From: SAR86 cluster bacterium
GTDB lineage: Bacteria; Pseudomonadota; Gammaproteobacteria; Pseudomonadales; Pseudohongiellaceae
Assembly (NCBI GenBank): GCA_002402175.1
Contig: NVVJ01000005.1
Location: 1 to 34,692 of the forward strand
Direction of reading: 5' to 3'
DNA length: 34,692 nt
The position numbers and the translations under genes are program-made. The notes below the pieces were generated by a model. That model was not told where the DNA came from. It saw only the letters and a list, made by a program, of their open reading frames with translations, and did not search any database. Each line of letters begins with the position of its first letter. The first letter of the stretch is position 1. Shown here piece after piece: positions 8,761 to 17,969 of this stretch.

Positions 8761-9726
8761 ATGGGAAAATTAAAAATATGTTTTGCAGGTACGCCTGCTT
8801 TTGCGGCCATTCATTTAACAGCCTTGTTAGAAAATGGGCACGATGTAGTTGCTGTGTATACTCAGCCGGATCGACCATCAGGTCGTGGCAAAAAACTACA
8901 GGCGAGTGCGGTTAAACAAATTGCTTTAGCCCATGACATTCCTCTGCACCAGCCGATCAGCCTTAAAGCATCTGAACAGGAATCAATTTTATCGGAACTG
9001 AATCCTGACCTACTAGTGGTAGTTGCCTATGGGTTGATTCTTCCTAAAGCGATTCTTGAAATTCCAAAATATGGATGTATCAATGTTCATGCGTCACTAC
9101 TTCCAAGATGGCGAGGAGCAGCGCCTATTGAGCGCGCATTGCTAGCAGGCGACAAAGAGTCAGGTGTCACCATAATGCAAATGGACGAAGGCCTGGACAC
9201 TGGCGATATGCTCTGTTCAGAAGCAGTAGGGATTGAACGCTATGATACTAGAGTAATGCTTGAGAACAAATTAGCAGAAGCAGGTTGTAGAGCATTGTTA
9301 TCAACACTGTCTAATTTTGAAGATTGCCAGAAGCATGCGGTAAAACAAGATGATTCTGAATCAACATACGCGAAGAAGCTGGAAAAATCTGAGGCACTAA
9401 TTAACTGGACATCATCGGCTAGTTTAATCGACCGGCAGATACGAGCTGGCATTGGCCGAAGCCCAGCCTATACTTTTTTGGACAGGCAGAGGTTGCGAAT
9501 TATCTCTGCCAAAGTTCTAAGCGAAAGCCATGAGTTTGAACCAGGCACTATTGTTTCACTCGAGAAAAATTGTTTTACCGTGGCCTGTGATAATTCAGTG
9601 CTTGAGATTTCACAAGTACAACTGGCGGGGAAGAAAGCTACATCGGTTCGTGATGTGATTAATTCTCGCCCGGCCTATTTCGAAACCGGCAAGCAGTTCT
9701 GCGCAACTGACAACAGCGAAAAATGA
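8761..9726 (+). CDS. fmt: Methionyl-tRNA formyltransferase
   Basis: Formylates initiator Met-tRNA using 10-formyltetrahydrofolate. The 321-residue protein has the N-terminal formyltransferase domain with FAGTPAFA, QPDRPSGRGKK (the loop that contacts the tRNA acceptor), NVHASLLPRWRGAAPI from residue 108 with catalytic Asn108 and His110, and MDEGLDTGDM with the catalytic aspartate at 146. A C-terminal beta-barrel tRNA-binding domain follows (about 205-315). Its stop overlaps the rsmB start (ATGA). Confidence 0.98.
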   Translation: MGKLKICFAGTPAFAAIHLTALLENGHDVVAVYTQPDRPSGRGKKLQASAVKQIALAHDIPLHQPISLKASEQESILSELNPDLLVVVAYGLILPKAILEIPKYGCINVHASLLPRWRGAAPIERALLAGDKESGVTIMQMDEGLDTGDMLCSEAVGIERYDTRVMLENKLAEAGCRALLSTLSNFEDCQKHAVKQDDSESTYAKKLEKSEALINWTSSASLIDRQIRAGIGRSPAYTFLDRQRLRIISAKVLSESHEFEPGTIVSLEKNCFTVACDNSVLEISQVQLAGKKATSVRDVINSRPAYFETGKQFCATDNSEK

Positions 9727-11024
9727 ACCCTCCAAACAGTAGAGCCATTGTTGCAAATATTTTAAGTGAGCTTCTTTCCGGTCACGGGTCCCTGACAACA
9801 CATCTAGCAAAACACAAAGAGCAGGATGAATTCAGTCTTATTCAGGAATCCTGCTATGGCGTGTGTCGTTGGTTCAATGTACTTGAGCATATACTTTCAG
9901 GTCTACTGAACAAGCCACTTAAAACCAGCGAGCAAAATCTTAAGTGCTTATTAATCTGTGGCCTTTACCAGTTGCGGGAACTTGATGTCGCAGAATATGC
10001 CGTAATCAATGAAACGGTTTCCGCCGCGACGGTTTTAAAAAAGCCCTGGGCTAAAGGCTTGGTGAACGCGGTACTTCGAAATTATTTACGCAAGAAGGAC
10101 GAAATAGAGCAGGCACTAGTTGATAGCGCTCCTGCTGTCTTACAGGCTCATCCACAGTGGCTGCAAAATCAGCTGAACAAGCAATGGCCTGATGACGCTG
10201 GTCTGATTATGCAAAACAACAATTTAAGGCCGCCGATGACGCTAAGAGTCAATCAGGTGCATAAGTCTCGAAAAGACTATTTGGAGGTATTGGCTGATTC
10301 AAGTATTCAGGCAAAGCCAGGAGAGCTTGCAGAGTCGGCGATCTATTTGGAGAAGCCATGCCCAGTAAGCGATATTCCAGGCTTTGCTGAAGGCTGGGTC
10401 AGCGTTCAGGATGAAGCCTCTCAATTGATTCCACCCTTGCTACAATTGTCTGCTGGGCAGCGTGTTCTAGATGCATGCGCCTCCCCAGGTGGGAAAACAT
10501 GCCATATTCTTGAAAGTGAGCACTCACTAACGGAATGTCTGGCTATAGACTTGACTGAAACCAAATTGGTACGAATTAAGGAAAACCTGGAGAGACTGGG
10601 GCTAAAAGCAACACTACTCGCAGCAGACGCGTCAGAAGTAAGCAGCTGGTGGGACGGGAAAATGTTTGATCGTATTCTTCTTGATGCACCCTGTTCAGCA
10701 ACAGGGATAATCCGCCGTCATCCGGATATTAAACTTTTACGTAAGCCAGAAGACGTTAAAGCACTGCAACATATACAACTAAATCTGCTTAGTGCTCTGT
10801 GGCAATGTCTGGAACCGGGAGGCCTGTTGCTGTATTCAACTTGCTCAATATTGCGCCCGGAAAACGAAGAGCTGATTGGGCGCTTCCTCGAATCCTCTGA
10901 TAACGCTAAATATGAGGGCATCGCGGCCGATTGGGGAGTAGAATGTCGCTTTGGCAGGCAACTTTTGCCAGGCGGTAATCAAGGCCCAGACGGGTTCTTC
11001 TTTTCCTTGCTACGGAAAACATAG
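9723..11024 (+). CDS. rsmB: 16S rRNA m5C967 methyltransferase RsmB
   Basis: Methylates cytosine 967 of 16S rRNA using S-adenosylmethionine. The 433-residue protein has an N-terminal NusB-like RNA-binding domain (about 1-130) and a C-terminal Rossmann methyltransferase domain. Motif I is DACASPGGKT from residue 250, motif IV is DAPCSATG with Cys324, and motif VI is STCSI with the nucleophile Cys374, so both catalytic cysteines are present. It overlaps fmt by four bases and precedes trkA by 46 bases, as in the fmt-rsmB-trkA order of Pseudomonas. Confidence 0.97.
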   Translation: MNPPNSRAIVANILSELLSGHGSLTTHLAKHKEQDEFSLIQESCYGVCRWFNVLEHILSGLLNKPLKTSEQNLKCLLICGLYQLRELDVAEYAVINETVSAATVLKKPWAKGLVNAVLRNYLRKKDEIEQALVDSAPAVLQAHPQWLQNQLNKQWPDDAGLIMQNNNLRPPMTLRVNQVHKSRKDYLEVLADSSIQAKPGELAESAIYLEKPCPVSDIPGFAEGWVSVQDEASQLIPPLLQLSAGQRVLDACASPGGKTCHILESEHSLTECLAIDLTETKLVRIKENLERLGLKATLLAADASEVSSWWDGKMFDRILLDAPCSATGIIRRHPDIKLLRKPEDVKALQHIQLNLLSALWQCLEPGGLLLYSTCSILRPENEELIGRFLESSDNAKYEGIAADWGVECRFGRQLLPGGNQGPDGFFFSLLRKT

Positions 11025-11070
11025 GTAAGAATCCAGAAGCCCCAAGGACGATTCATTAACGCAGGCTAGC

Positions 11071-12444
11071 ATGAAAATAATAATCCTCGGTGCCAATCAG
11101 GTAGGTAGTTCTCTAGCCGAAACCTTAGCAAACGAAGCCAACGATATTACGGTTGTCGACAGCGACGCTGAGAAACTTCGTGAATTAAAAGATCATATTG
11201 ATATTGGCACTGTCGTTGGCCATGCATCATTGCCCGACGTACTTGAAAGAGCCGGCGGTCAGGACGCCGACATGATAATTGCTGTTACTGAAAGCGATGA
11301 AATCAATATGGTTGCTTGCCGTGTTGCCTATTCATTGTTTCAGACGCCAAAAAAGATTTGCCGCATACGTTCCTCATCTTATTTGCATACTGACAAATTA
11401 TTCGGCAAACAAGGAATTGCTGTAGACGTTGTAGTAAGCCCTGAGCTTATTGTGTCTAGCGCCATTAGTCGTTTGATCGATCTGCCGGGCTCATTACAAG
11501 TGCTAGATTTCGCCGATGGCAAAGTTCAGCTGGTAGCAGTTAAAGCCTACTACGGTGGCCCGTTGGTTGGTCAGGAAATTCGACTCCTACGCCAACATAT
11601 GCCCTCGGTTGATACGCGGGTCGCCGCGATATTTCGCAAAGACCGTCCAATTATCCCCGAAGGATCAACAGTTATTGAGGCCGATGACGAAGTATTTTTT
11701 ATAGCGGCACAGCAAAATATTCGCGCTTGTATGAGTGAACTGCGAAGAATGGATAAGCCTTACAAAAGGCTAATGATCGCCGGCGGTGGAAATATTGGTA
11801 TGCGCCTTGCCGAAAACCTTGAACAGCGCTATCAGGTGAAAATAATAGAGAGGAGCCTTGAAAGGTGTGAATTTCTATCAGAAAACCTGGATAAAGCCAT
11901 CGTTCTAAATGGCGAAGCGTCGCAACAAGATTTGTTAATAGAGGAAAATATTGAAGACACAGATCTTTTTATTGCCCTGACTAATGATGACGAAGCAAAT
12001 ATTATGTCGTCGCTATTGGCAAAAAAACTAGGGGCCAAGAAAGTGATGGCGCTGATAAACAATCCTGCCTATGTTGACCTGGTGCAAGGTGGTGAAATCG
12101 ATATTGCTATTTCTCCCCAACAGGCAACTATTGGTAGCCTTCTGACTCATGTGCGGCGTGGCGATGTGGTGAAGGTTCATTCTCTGCGTCGCGGGGCAGC
12201 AGAGGCCATTGAAGCGATTGCCCATGGCGATCAAGCTTCGTCAAAAGTTGTAGGTCGTGCCATTCGTGATATAGACCTTCCAGAAGGCACTACAATCGGC
12301 GCGATAGTCAGAAATGACGAAGTGCTAATCGCACATGATAGTACAGTTGTAGAATCGGATGATCATGTGATTCTATTTTTAGTGGACCGAAAACGTATTC
12401 CAGAAGTTGAACGACTATTCCAAGTCGGCTTTAGCTTCTTCTAA
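11071..12444 (+). CDS. trkA: Trk potassium uptake system regulatory subunit TrkA
   Basis: Peripheral cytoplasmic NAD(H)-binding subunit that gates the Trk potassium channel. The 457-residue protein consists of two tandem RCK units, each a Rossmann TrkA-N domain followed by a TrkA-C domain. The first dinucleotide loop is [11 protein letters not shown] near residue 7 with the acidic end of strand 2 at VVDSD, and the second is [11 protein letters not shown] near residue 237. The doubled architecture is the standard proteobacterial form. The trkH gene follows after five bases, so the pair is co-expressed. Confidence 0.97.
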   Translation: MKIIILGANQVGSSLAETLANEANDITVVDSDAEKLRELKDHIDIGTVVGHASLPDVLERAGGQDADMIIAVTESDEINMVACRVAYSLFQTPKKICRIRSSSYLHTDKLFGKQGIAVDVVVSPELIVSSAISRLIDLPGSLQVLDFADGKVQLVAVKAYYGGPLVGQEIRLLRQHMPSVDTRVAAIFRKDRPIIPEGSTVIEADDEVFFIAAQQNIRACMSELRRMDKPYKRLMIAGGGNIGMRLAENLEQRYQVKIIERSLERCEFLSENLDKAIVLNGEASQQDLLIEENIEDTDLFIALTNDDEANIMSSLLAKKLGAKKVMALINNPAYVDLVQGGEIDIAISPQQATIGSLLTHVRRGDVVKVHSLRRGAAEAIEAIAHGDQASSKVVGRAIRDIDLPEGTTIGAIVRNDEVLIAHDSTVVESDDHVILFLVDRKRIPEVERLFQVGFSFF

Positions 12445-12449
12445 TTGCC

Positions 12450-13904
12450 ATGCATGTATCCATAATAATTAAAATTCTCGGTATTCTACTCATGCTATTT
12501 AGCATATTGAGTAATCTCTTGCCGGTAATAGTTTCCATTCTCTATCAGGATGGAATGGTGGGTGTGTTTTTTAAATCATTCCTATTTGTATTCATTACCG
12601 GGCTGCTAATGTGGCTCCCAACTTCACGTTCGCGCAAGGAATTAAGCACTCGAGATGGTTTTCTTATAGTAACTTTGTTCTGGGTAGTTCTTGGAACAGC
12701 GGGCTGCTTACCCTTTATCCTTTCGCCCGCAGTGGAGTTGTCATTTACAGACGCTGTGTTTGAGTCGCTTTCTGGGCTTACAACTACCGGGGCAACAGTT
12801 ATTTCTGGCCTCGATAGCCTGCCAAAATCTATATTGTTTTACCGACAGCAACTTCAGTGGCTAGGAGGAATGGGAATAATTGTATTGGCGATGGCTTTGC
12901 TTCCAATGCTCGGCATAGGAGGCATGCAATTATACCGTGCGGAAAGCCCAGGGCCGGTAAAAGATAATAAACTGGTACCTCGACTAGCAGAAACAGCAAA
13001 AGCACTTTGGTATATTTATTTAACATTGACCGTTATCTGCGCGCTAGCTTACTGGCTAGTGGGCATGGACCTTTTTGATGCCATTAGCCACAGCTTTACC
13101 ACAGTTGCCATAGGTGGTTTTTCAACACATGACCTAAGTATAGGGTTTTTTGATAATCCAGCCGTTGAACTGGTTGCAATTATTTTTATGTTTATTGCAG
13201 GAATTAATTTTGCGCTTCACTTTACCGCCTGGCAGAAACGAAGCGGCAGTCATTACGCCCTAGATCCTGAATTTATTTTTTACACATTCATTCTAGTATC
13301 TGTTTCGGTTGTTACGGTTGCTGTTCTGTATTTTTCTAGTATCTATACAAGCTTGTTTGAGTCTACGATCAAAGGCGTTTTCCAGGTCGTTTCTTTTGCG
13401 ACAACTACAGGCTTTGCTACGGCTGATTTTAATTCCTGGCCATTGTTTCTACCCTATATGTTGTTGTATGCGGCCATCATTGGAGCATGCGCTGGTTCCA
13501 CCGGTGGTGGCATGAAAGTAATTCGTATATTGCTAATTTTTAAACAGGGGTTTAGAGAAGTTCAGCGATTGATTCACCCACGCGCAATCATTCCAATTAA
13601 ACTTGGGCATAAAGCGGTACCCAATCGAGTCATTGAATCGGTGTGGGGTTTTTTCGCCGTTTACGTAATGGCTTTCATGGTGATGCTGCTAGCATTGCTT
13701 GCAACAGGGTTGGATATCATCACCGCTTTTAGTGCGGTTGGTGCTTGCATTAACAATCTTGGCCCTGGTCTGTCTGGTGTCGCGGAAACCTATGAACATT
13801 TGCCGGCTACTGCAAAATGGATTCTCTGCTTTGCCATGTTATTGGGGCGACTTGAAGTGTTTACCTTGTTAGTGCTTTTTACGCCGATGTTCTGGAAACG
13901 ATAG
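12450..13904 (+). CDS. trkH: Trk potassium uptake channel subunit TrkH
   Basis: Inner-membrane K+ translocating subunit, partner of TrkA. The 484-residue protein is strongly hydrophobic with about ten helices. The four selectivity-filter loops are visible: GLTTTGATV, TVAIGGFS, ATTTGFA and INNLGPG. The intramembrane loop of the third repeat, with GACAGSTGGGMKVIR, is present. The C-terminus ends FTPMFWKR, as in other TrkH/TrkI proteins. It is the last gene of the def-to-trkH run and convergent with engB. No clear hairpin terminator is visible in the 45-base gap. Confidence 0.96.
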   Translation: MHVSIIIKILGILLMLFSILSNLLPVIVSILYQDGMVGVFFKSFLFVFITGLLMWLPTSRSRKELSTRDGFLIVTLFWVVLGTAGCLPFILSPAVELSFTDAVFESLSGLTTTGATVISGLDSLPKSILFYRQQLQWLGGMGIIVLAMALLPMLGIGGMQLYRAESPGPVKDNKLVPRLAETAKALWYIYLTLTVICALAYWLVGMDLFDAISHSFTTVAIGGFSTHDLSIGFFDNPAVELVAIIFMFIAGINFALHFTAWQKRSGSHYALDPEFIFYTFILVSVSVVTVAVLYFSSIYTSLFESTIKGVFQVVSFATTTGFATADFNSWPLFLPYMLLYAAIIGACAGSTGGGMKVIRILLIFKQGFREVQRLIHPRAIIPIKLGHKAVPNRVIESVWGFFAVYVMAFMVMLLALLATGLDIITAFSAVGACINNLGPGLSGVAETYEHLPATAKWILCFAMLLGRLEVFTLLVLFTPMFWKR

Positions 13905-13949
13905 GCGCGGTTGCTTCTTTAACTTTTCAACTTTGTAAATTATTCACGC

Positions 13950-14591
13950 TCATTGCTCAGACTTTTCGCTGGACTCTTTGTTGAACTCTTTGCTGGACTC
14001 TTCCGCAGTAGTTAACCATTGGCTAAGTTTGTTGCGGGCATCTTCTACGCCGGACTTCTTAAGCGAGGAGAACAGCTGTACAGTAATATTGCCTCGGTCC
14101 TCTAGCTCTTTCTGCACAGTTAATAATGTGTTTGTTGCAGCGCCTCTTTTTAGCTTGTCTGACTTGGTAAGTAATATATGCAAAGGCAGGCCGGATTGAG
14201 TTGCCCAGTCGATCATCATTCGATCAAACTCTTTTAGGGGATGACGAATATCGCTAAGCAGAATTAGGCCAACCAGGGCATTGCGCTTTCGTAAGTATTT
14301 CTCAAGCTCTCTTTGCCATTTTTCTTTTACTGCAAGGGGGACTTTGGCAAAGCCGTAGCCGGGTAAGTCCACCAGATGTTTATTGTTACCCAGGCTAAAA
14401 AAGTTAATTAATTGCGTTCGGCCAGGTGTTTTACTAATTCGTGCTAGCCGTGAATGGCCTGTTATAGTGTTTATTGCGCTTGATTTGCCCGCGTTCGAGC
14501 GGCCAGCAAAAGCTACTTCAGCATCGCTATCCTGAGGACAGGCGCTCAGCGTAGCGGCACTGGTTACGAATTCGGCTTGGTTAAAATTCAT
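13950..14591 (-). CDS. engB: Ribosome biogenesis GTPase EngB (YsxC/YihA)
   Basis: Essential GTPase involved in assembly of the large ribosomal subunit. In the 213-residue protein G1 is GRSNAGKSS (30-38), G3 DLPGYG (75-80), G4 LTKSDK (141-146), and the switch region TPGRTQ (55-60) is typical of the family. The last 17 residues are a hydrophilic run rich in Ser, Lys and Glu, encoded by a 12-bp tandem repeat, and lie beyond the GTPase fold. It is divergent from cytochrome c4, which is a frequent neighbour in Pseudomonas; polA, also common there, is not in this window. Confidence 0.96.
   Translation of the reverse strand: MNFNQAEFVTSAATLSACPQDSDAEVAFAGRSNAGKSSAINTITGHSRLARISKTPGRTQLINFFSLGNNKHLVDLPGYGFAKVPLAVKEKWQRELEKYLRKRNALVGLILLSDIRHPLKEFDRMMIDWATQSGLPLHILLTKSDKLKRGAATNTLLTVQKELEDRGNITVQLFSSLKKSGVEDARNKLSQWLTTAEESSKEFNKESSEKSEQ
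13959..14006. repeat. Four imperfect 12-bp tandem repeats in the 3' end of engB
   Basis: Units are AGACTTTTCGCT, GGACTCTTTGTT, GAACTCTTTGCT and GGACTCTTCCGC, head to tail. Because the unit is a multiple of three, the repeat encodes four related tetrapeptides ([16 protein letters not shown]) in the EngB tail and can vary in number without shifting the frame. Confidence 0.75.
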
Positions 14592-14706
14592 CTTATTAAG
14601 TGGAGTCCTTTGCTTATTAGTAGCTACCGACTAAACCAAATGCACCAATATTTTAAATATTGAGGCCTGATTTGACGTTCAATTAGAGTCGATGCCTGTT
14701 TTGCGT

Positions 14707-14712
14707 TATAAT
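14707..14712 (+). promoter_or_regulatory. Candidate -10 element for cytochrome c4 gene
   Basis: A perfect TATAAT lies 110 bases before the cytochrome c4 start in the 231-base divergent gap after engB. A TTGACG at 14674 is too far upstream (29 bases) to be its -35 partner, so only the -10 element is suggested. Nothing else was recognised in this gap; a 66-codon minus-strand frame there looks random. Confidence 0.3.
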
Positions 14713-14822
14713 TCGCGACCGTGATTTGCTGAGTTATGCCATGGTTGAGTTTGGTGATGCGCAAGTCAGAATAGCACTGTATCTGAAGTAATATTTTATC
14801 AGTAGTAATACCGGGAAAACCC

Positions 14823-15434
14823 ATGAATAAATTTGTAATTGCTCTTATATCGGCTGTTGTTAGCGGCTTTATACCGAACCTGGTTCTTGCACAGGGCGAT
14901 GCGGCGGCTGGCCAGGCAAAATCGGCCCTTTGTGCCTCCTGTCACGGCGCTGACGGCAATAGCCAGCTGACCATTAATCCTAAACTAGCGGGTCAGAACG
15001 CCAGCTACATGGTGAAACAGTTAAAAGATTTTAAATCAGGCGCAAGACCTGGCGCAACCATGGCTGCAATGGTCCTGTCCTTAGACGAGCAGGACATGGA
15101 GGATATTGCTGCCTGGTATTCTTCCCAGGAAGTTACCATAGGGGGTGCTGATCCTGAATTACTCGAACTGGCACAGTCCCTGTACAGATCGGGCAATAGC
15201 GAGATTGGTGTTGCTGCGTGTTCGGCTTGTCATTCGCCTACAGGCAAGGGCAATGCTCCTGCAGGTTTTCCGGCGCTTAGCGGTCAGCACTCTGCTTACA
15301 CTTTGCTGCAGCTAAAAGATTTTCGCGCAGGAGTTCGACAAAATGACCAAAGTGGCATGATGCAAACTGTAGTCGAGCGTTTGACGGATAAAGAGTTAGA
15401 AGCACTTGCTAATTATGTTTCCGGCCTAAACTAG
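14823..15434 (+). CDS. Periplasmic di-heme cytochrome c4
   Basis: Electron carrier between the bc1 complex and terminal oxidases on the periplasmic side. The 203-residue precursor has a signal peptide (likely cut after VLA at residue 23) and two c-type heme sites in two similar halves: CASCH at 37-41 and CSACH at 133-137. The repeated phrase around LKDFKSGARPG in the first half and LKDFRAGVRQN in the second shows the internal duplication typical of cytochrome c4. Methionines following each (TMAAM and GMMQT regions) are the probable distal ligands. It may feed the oxidase encoded at the start of this window, which is an inference. Confidence 0.95.
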   Translation: MNKFVIALISAVVSGFIPNLVLAQGDAAAGQAKSALCASCHGADGNSQLTINPKLAGQNASYMVKQLKDFKSGARPGATMAAMVLSLDEQDMEDIAAWYSSQEVTIGGADPELLELAQSLYRSGNSEIGVAACSACHSPTGKGNAPAGFPALSGQHSAYTLLQLKDFRAGVRQNDQSGMMQTVVERLTDKELEALANYVSGLN

Positions 15435-15577
15435 GCTATATCAGCAGGCAGATAGGCATATTTACCTATCTTTTTAGTGCATATTAGTGAGCTAGTAACA
15501 ATAATTGCGCTGAACAGGCCAACTATTGCACTAAGTAGCATGGCTAGCCGCAACTTGCTGTGATAATGTTTTTTAAT
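15431..15577 (-). CDS. Possible small single-helix membrane protein
   Basis: A minus-strand frame fills the gap between cytochrome c4 and dsbA and reads like a small membrane protein: a basic start (KKHYHSKLR), one strongly hydrophobic helix of about 22 residues, then CTKKIGKY and a short tail. It stays open as far as a TTG at 15634 inside dsbA. No ATG exists before the helix. AGGAG at 15584-15588 lies six bases before an ATT codon at 15577 and three before a CTG, both rare starts. Its TAG stop overlaps the cytochrome c4 stop in the palindrome CTAG. A terminator-like hairpin lies inside it, which argues against. The start is uncertain and it may be chance. Confidence 0.22.
   Translation of the reverse strand: MKKHYHSKLRLAMLLSAIVGLFSAIIVTSSLICTKKIGKYAYLPADIA
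15450..15475 (+). terminator. Rho-independent terminator after cytochrome c4
   Basis: A 7-bp perfect stem AGATAGG / CCTATCT with an 8-base loop is followed by TTTTT. It starts 16 bases after the cytochrome c4 stop codon. Confidence 0.7.
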
Positions 15578-15618
15578 CAGGGTCTCCTGAATCAGACCGA
15601 ATATAGACGGAGTTAAAA

Positions 15619-16275
15619 ATGATGAAGCGAACAATGCAGATTTTTACTTTTGCCCTATTAATGCCACTGGCGTTTTCCAGCTTTGGGCAGATCGAAAAAT
15701 ACGTGGCAGGCACTCATTACACTGAGCTTCGAGCTCCGGTAAATACTAATGACTCATCCAAAGTTGAGGTGCTTGAGGCCTTCTGGTACGGATGCTCTCA
15801 TTGCTTCAGGTTCGAGCCTTTGTTAGCCGATTTTGAATCTTCACTGGGCGATGATGTTGAATTTGTGCGCTTTCCTGCTATGTGGAATGGCCTTATGAAA
15901 ATTCATGCCCAGGTCTACTATGCTGCCGAAGCTCTGGATGCGCTGGATGTGTTGCATGACCCAGTATTTGCCGCGATCAATGTTGAAGGCAATAGACTAC
16001 AGAGCGAACGACAAATTGGTGAATTATTTGCTAAACACGGTATTGAGGAAGCGGCCTTTGCGGCAGCGTTTAACTCATTTTCCGTTAAAACCAAGGTTAA
16101 TCAGGCCGAGGCGCGAATGCAGGATTATGAAATCCGAAGCACGCCTAACATGATCGTTAATGGCAAGTATCTGGTAACTACCGGCGAAAATGTTCGAACT
16201 CAGGCAGCAATGCTGGAAGTTGTTAGTTTTCTGGTAGAGAAAGAGCGCCGTTTACTGCCTACTTCCGGTGAGTAA
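15619..16275 (+). CDS. dsbA: Thiol:disulfide interchange protein DsbA
   Basis: Periplasmic oxidase that introduces disulfide bonds into exported proteins. The 218-residue precursor has a signal peptide (about residues 1-23, cut before QIEKY) and a thioredoxin fold with an inserted helical domain. The active site is FWYGCSHC, with Cys59 and Cys62, an acidic-histidine CxxC variant in which Ser-His replaces the usual Pro-His. The cis-proline loop is RSTPNMIV near 173-180. GGAG lies six bases before the ATG. In Pseudomonas dsbA also follows cytochrome c4. It could serve cargo of the type II secretion operon downstream, which is an inference. Confidence 0.95.
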   Translation: MMKRTMQIFTFALLMPLAFSSFGQIEKYVAGTHYTELRAPVNTNDSSKVEVLEAFWYGCSHCFRFEPLLADFESSLGDDVEFVRFPAMWNGLMKIHAQVYYAAEALDALDVLHDPVFAAINVEGNRLQSERQIGELFAKHGIEEAAFAAAFNSFSVKTKVNQAEARMQDYEIRSTPNMIVNGKYLVTTGENVRTQAAMLEVVSFLVEKERRLLPTSGE

Positions 16276-16285
16276 GCACTAACTA

Positions 16286-16331
16286 ACAATCTAAAAACTC
16301 CGGTCAAAAGGCTAGGACAGAGTTAGATTGT
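16286..16331. repeat. Inverted repeat after dsbA
   Basis: ACAATCTA-(AAA)-ACTC at 16286-16300 pairs with GAGTTAGATTGT at 16320-16331, giving a 12-bp stem with a three-base bulge and a 19-base loop. There is no T run after it, so it is not a terminator by itself; it may stabilise the dsbA mRNA end. Confidence 0.5.
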
Positions 16332-16345
16332 AGGTAATTAATTTA

Positions 16346-16380
16346 GAAGCCACCTCGGGTATTCCTCAGGTGGCTTTTTA
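16346..16380 (+). terminator. Rho-independent terminator after dsbA
   Basis: AAGCCACCT at 16347-16355 pairs with AGGTGGCTT at 16368-16376 (nine base pairs), with a 12-base loop and a following T run. It separates the dsbA transcript from the type II secretion operon. Confidence 0.85.
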
Positions 16381-16646
16381 TTGCCTCCAAATGCGATGGC
16401 GCGACGTAAGGGAATACATCCCTCTTCTAGCTGGCATCAGCTTCAATATTTAATCCTTCATACAGGATTGGCTGTGCTGGATAGAACTATTTTGCCGACA
16501 TAACAGTCTTACGCAGAGAATTAATAATTTATTCAATAGATTAGCTTGTCCCCAGGGGTGTCTTCGTAACAAGCCATTGGGAGTGGAAGGGCTATTTCAC
16601 CGGTAGTTTTTACCAGTGTCAGCCCAATAATATTCGAACTTTAACT

Positions 16647-17951
16647 ATGTCTAGCTTGGCTATTAATAACTCGCAGTGGCGCGCACAGCTACTCAGCTCA
16701 CTTCCAGTTGCGGTGAGGACCCTAATACAGGGTGCTTCCGGTCGTGACTTAATTAAGAATATAAGCATTACCTTGCTGGTTCACGATGGGCATCTTCTCC
16801 ATATAGAGTCAGAAAGAAGCGTCAAACTATCCGGAGATGATGTCCAGTCATTGGCTATTGCCAGCCGCTCTGTGATCAATGAAGAACAAAGAGAAAATCC
16901 TGTTTTGCTTCTGCTGCCACCTGGCGAGTTTGTAACCACCACTATTCAGATGCCGGGCATTGCAAAGGAGAATCTGGCGGCGGCATTGCAAATTCAGTCC
17001 GAGACTGTCTTGCCAAGCTTTGAAGAAACGCTCGCCCTGGCAATAAACCCAAAATCCGCCGATCACAACACCGAACACACGGCGCTGTGGATAACGCAGA
17101 ATAGATTGTCTGAATTGTTTTCAGCCTTTGCAGATCAGGGCCTTTTTCTGGCAGCCATAAAACCACGCTTGTTAAATATTAGTTCTAACAATACAAATGA
17201 AATCGGTATTAGCAATATTATAGACAGCGACGCGAACACCGTGACTTATGCAGTCTTAGATAATGGCGTTTTGCAAAAATGGCTTCATATTAATAAGAGT
17301 GACCTTGAGCAAGAGGTATTCAGTGAACAATGGGAAAAGGCAATAGCGTCTGACAAAGTAAATACAAACAACTTAGAACTAAGTATCGAAAAAGATTATT
17401 TTGGCCTTACAGGCAAAAACTTCAATCAAGAATACTGTTTCTTCCCTAGGGGGGCATTGCTGGCTAAAAGGCGAAATGAAACAGGTAAACGCTATATTGT
17501 CGCAGCAGTAGTAGTAGCTGCCATGTTATTTATTGGCGCAATGCCATTCATAGCCCAGTCTTTAGAATTTCGTTCATTAGCCGCAACTTTAGAATCCCAA
17601 CGACAAATGGCGAGCACGGCACGAGAAGACCAGTCGGTGGTAGTTAGTTTTGAAAATGAATGGGGACTAATAAACGATTTTCCACAGCAAAGAATTCGAG
17701 ATGCGATGTTCACTTTGCAGAACATACTTAGCCCCGATGTTCTAAGTTCTTTGGAAGTGTCCGAGGGTTTAATCAAAATACAAGGTACAAGCACAGAGCC
17801 TCAGGCGATTTTGCAGAGACTAGAACAGGACCCAATGTTTACTGAAGTTATTTTTTCCAGAGCAACAAATAATAGTCGTTACTACATAGACCTGCGATTA
17901 AGCACAGTAAATTTCGATGCCTATATGGTGAGACACTTTCCTGATGAATAG
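16647..17951 (+). CDS. gspL: Type II secretion inner-membrane platform protein GspL
   Basis: Bitopic inner-membrane protein that recruits the ATPase GspE and contacts GspM. The 434-residue protein has a cytoplasmic actin-like (PilM-like) part at about 1-260, with the conserved LPPGEF and LQIQSETVLPSFEE phrases. One transmembrane helix follows at about 283-303, then a periplasmic ferredoxin-like (PilN-like) part, including an IKIQGTS strand and a QDPMFTEVIF strand. It is the first gene of the operon, which is unusual since gspL commonly follows gspK. The ATG at 16647 has no obvious Shine-Dalgarno sequence. Assignment rests on architecture, the LPP and SETV phrases, and the neighbouring gspM. 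Confidence 0.88.
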   Translation: MSSLAINNSQWRAQLLSSLPVAVRTLIQGASGRDLIKNISITLLVHDGHLLHIESERSVKLSGDDVQSLAIASRSVINEEQRENPVLLLLPPGEFVTTTIQMPGIAKENLAAALQIQSETVLPSFEETLALAINPKSADHNTEHTALWITQNRLSELFSAFADQGLFLAAIKPRLLNISSNNTNEIGISNIIDSDANTVTYAVLDNGVLQKWLHINKSDLEQEVFSEQWEKAIASDKVNTNNLELSIEKDYFGLTGKNFNQEYCFFPRGALLAKRRNETGKRYIVAAVVVAAMLFIGAMPFIAQSLEFRSLAATLESQRQMASTAREDQSVVVSFENEWGLINDFPQQRIRDAMFTLQNILSPDVLSSLEVSEGLIKIQGTSTEPQAILQRLEQDPMFTEVIFSRATNNSRYYIDLRLSTVNFDAYMVRHFPDE

Positions 17952-17969
17952 ACGCGGCAAACAATAAAA

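Larger units (their letters stand above)
16276..16646. other. 371-base intergenic region between dsbA and the type II secretion operon
   Basis: No gene was recognised. The left part holds an imperfect inverted repeat (16286-16331) and the dsbA terminator (16346-16380). The remaining 266 bases upstream of gspL must contain the operon promoter. No convincing -35/-10 pair and no clear ribosome binding site before the gspL ATG could be assigned. Confidence 0.7.

Noticed and set aside
14671..14712. TTGACG plus TATAAT as a full promoter for cytochrome c4
   Set aside because: The spacing is 29 bases, far from the 16-18 needed; only the -10 hexamer was kept as a weak candidate.
14624..14824. 66-codon minus-strand frame between engB and cytochrome c4
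   Set aside because: No hydrophobic pattern, motif or ribosome binding site; it covers the probable promoter region of the cytochrome gene.
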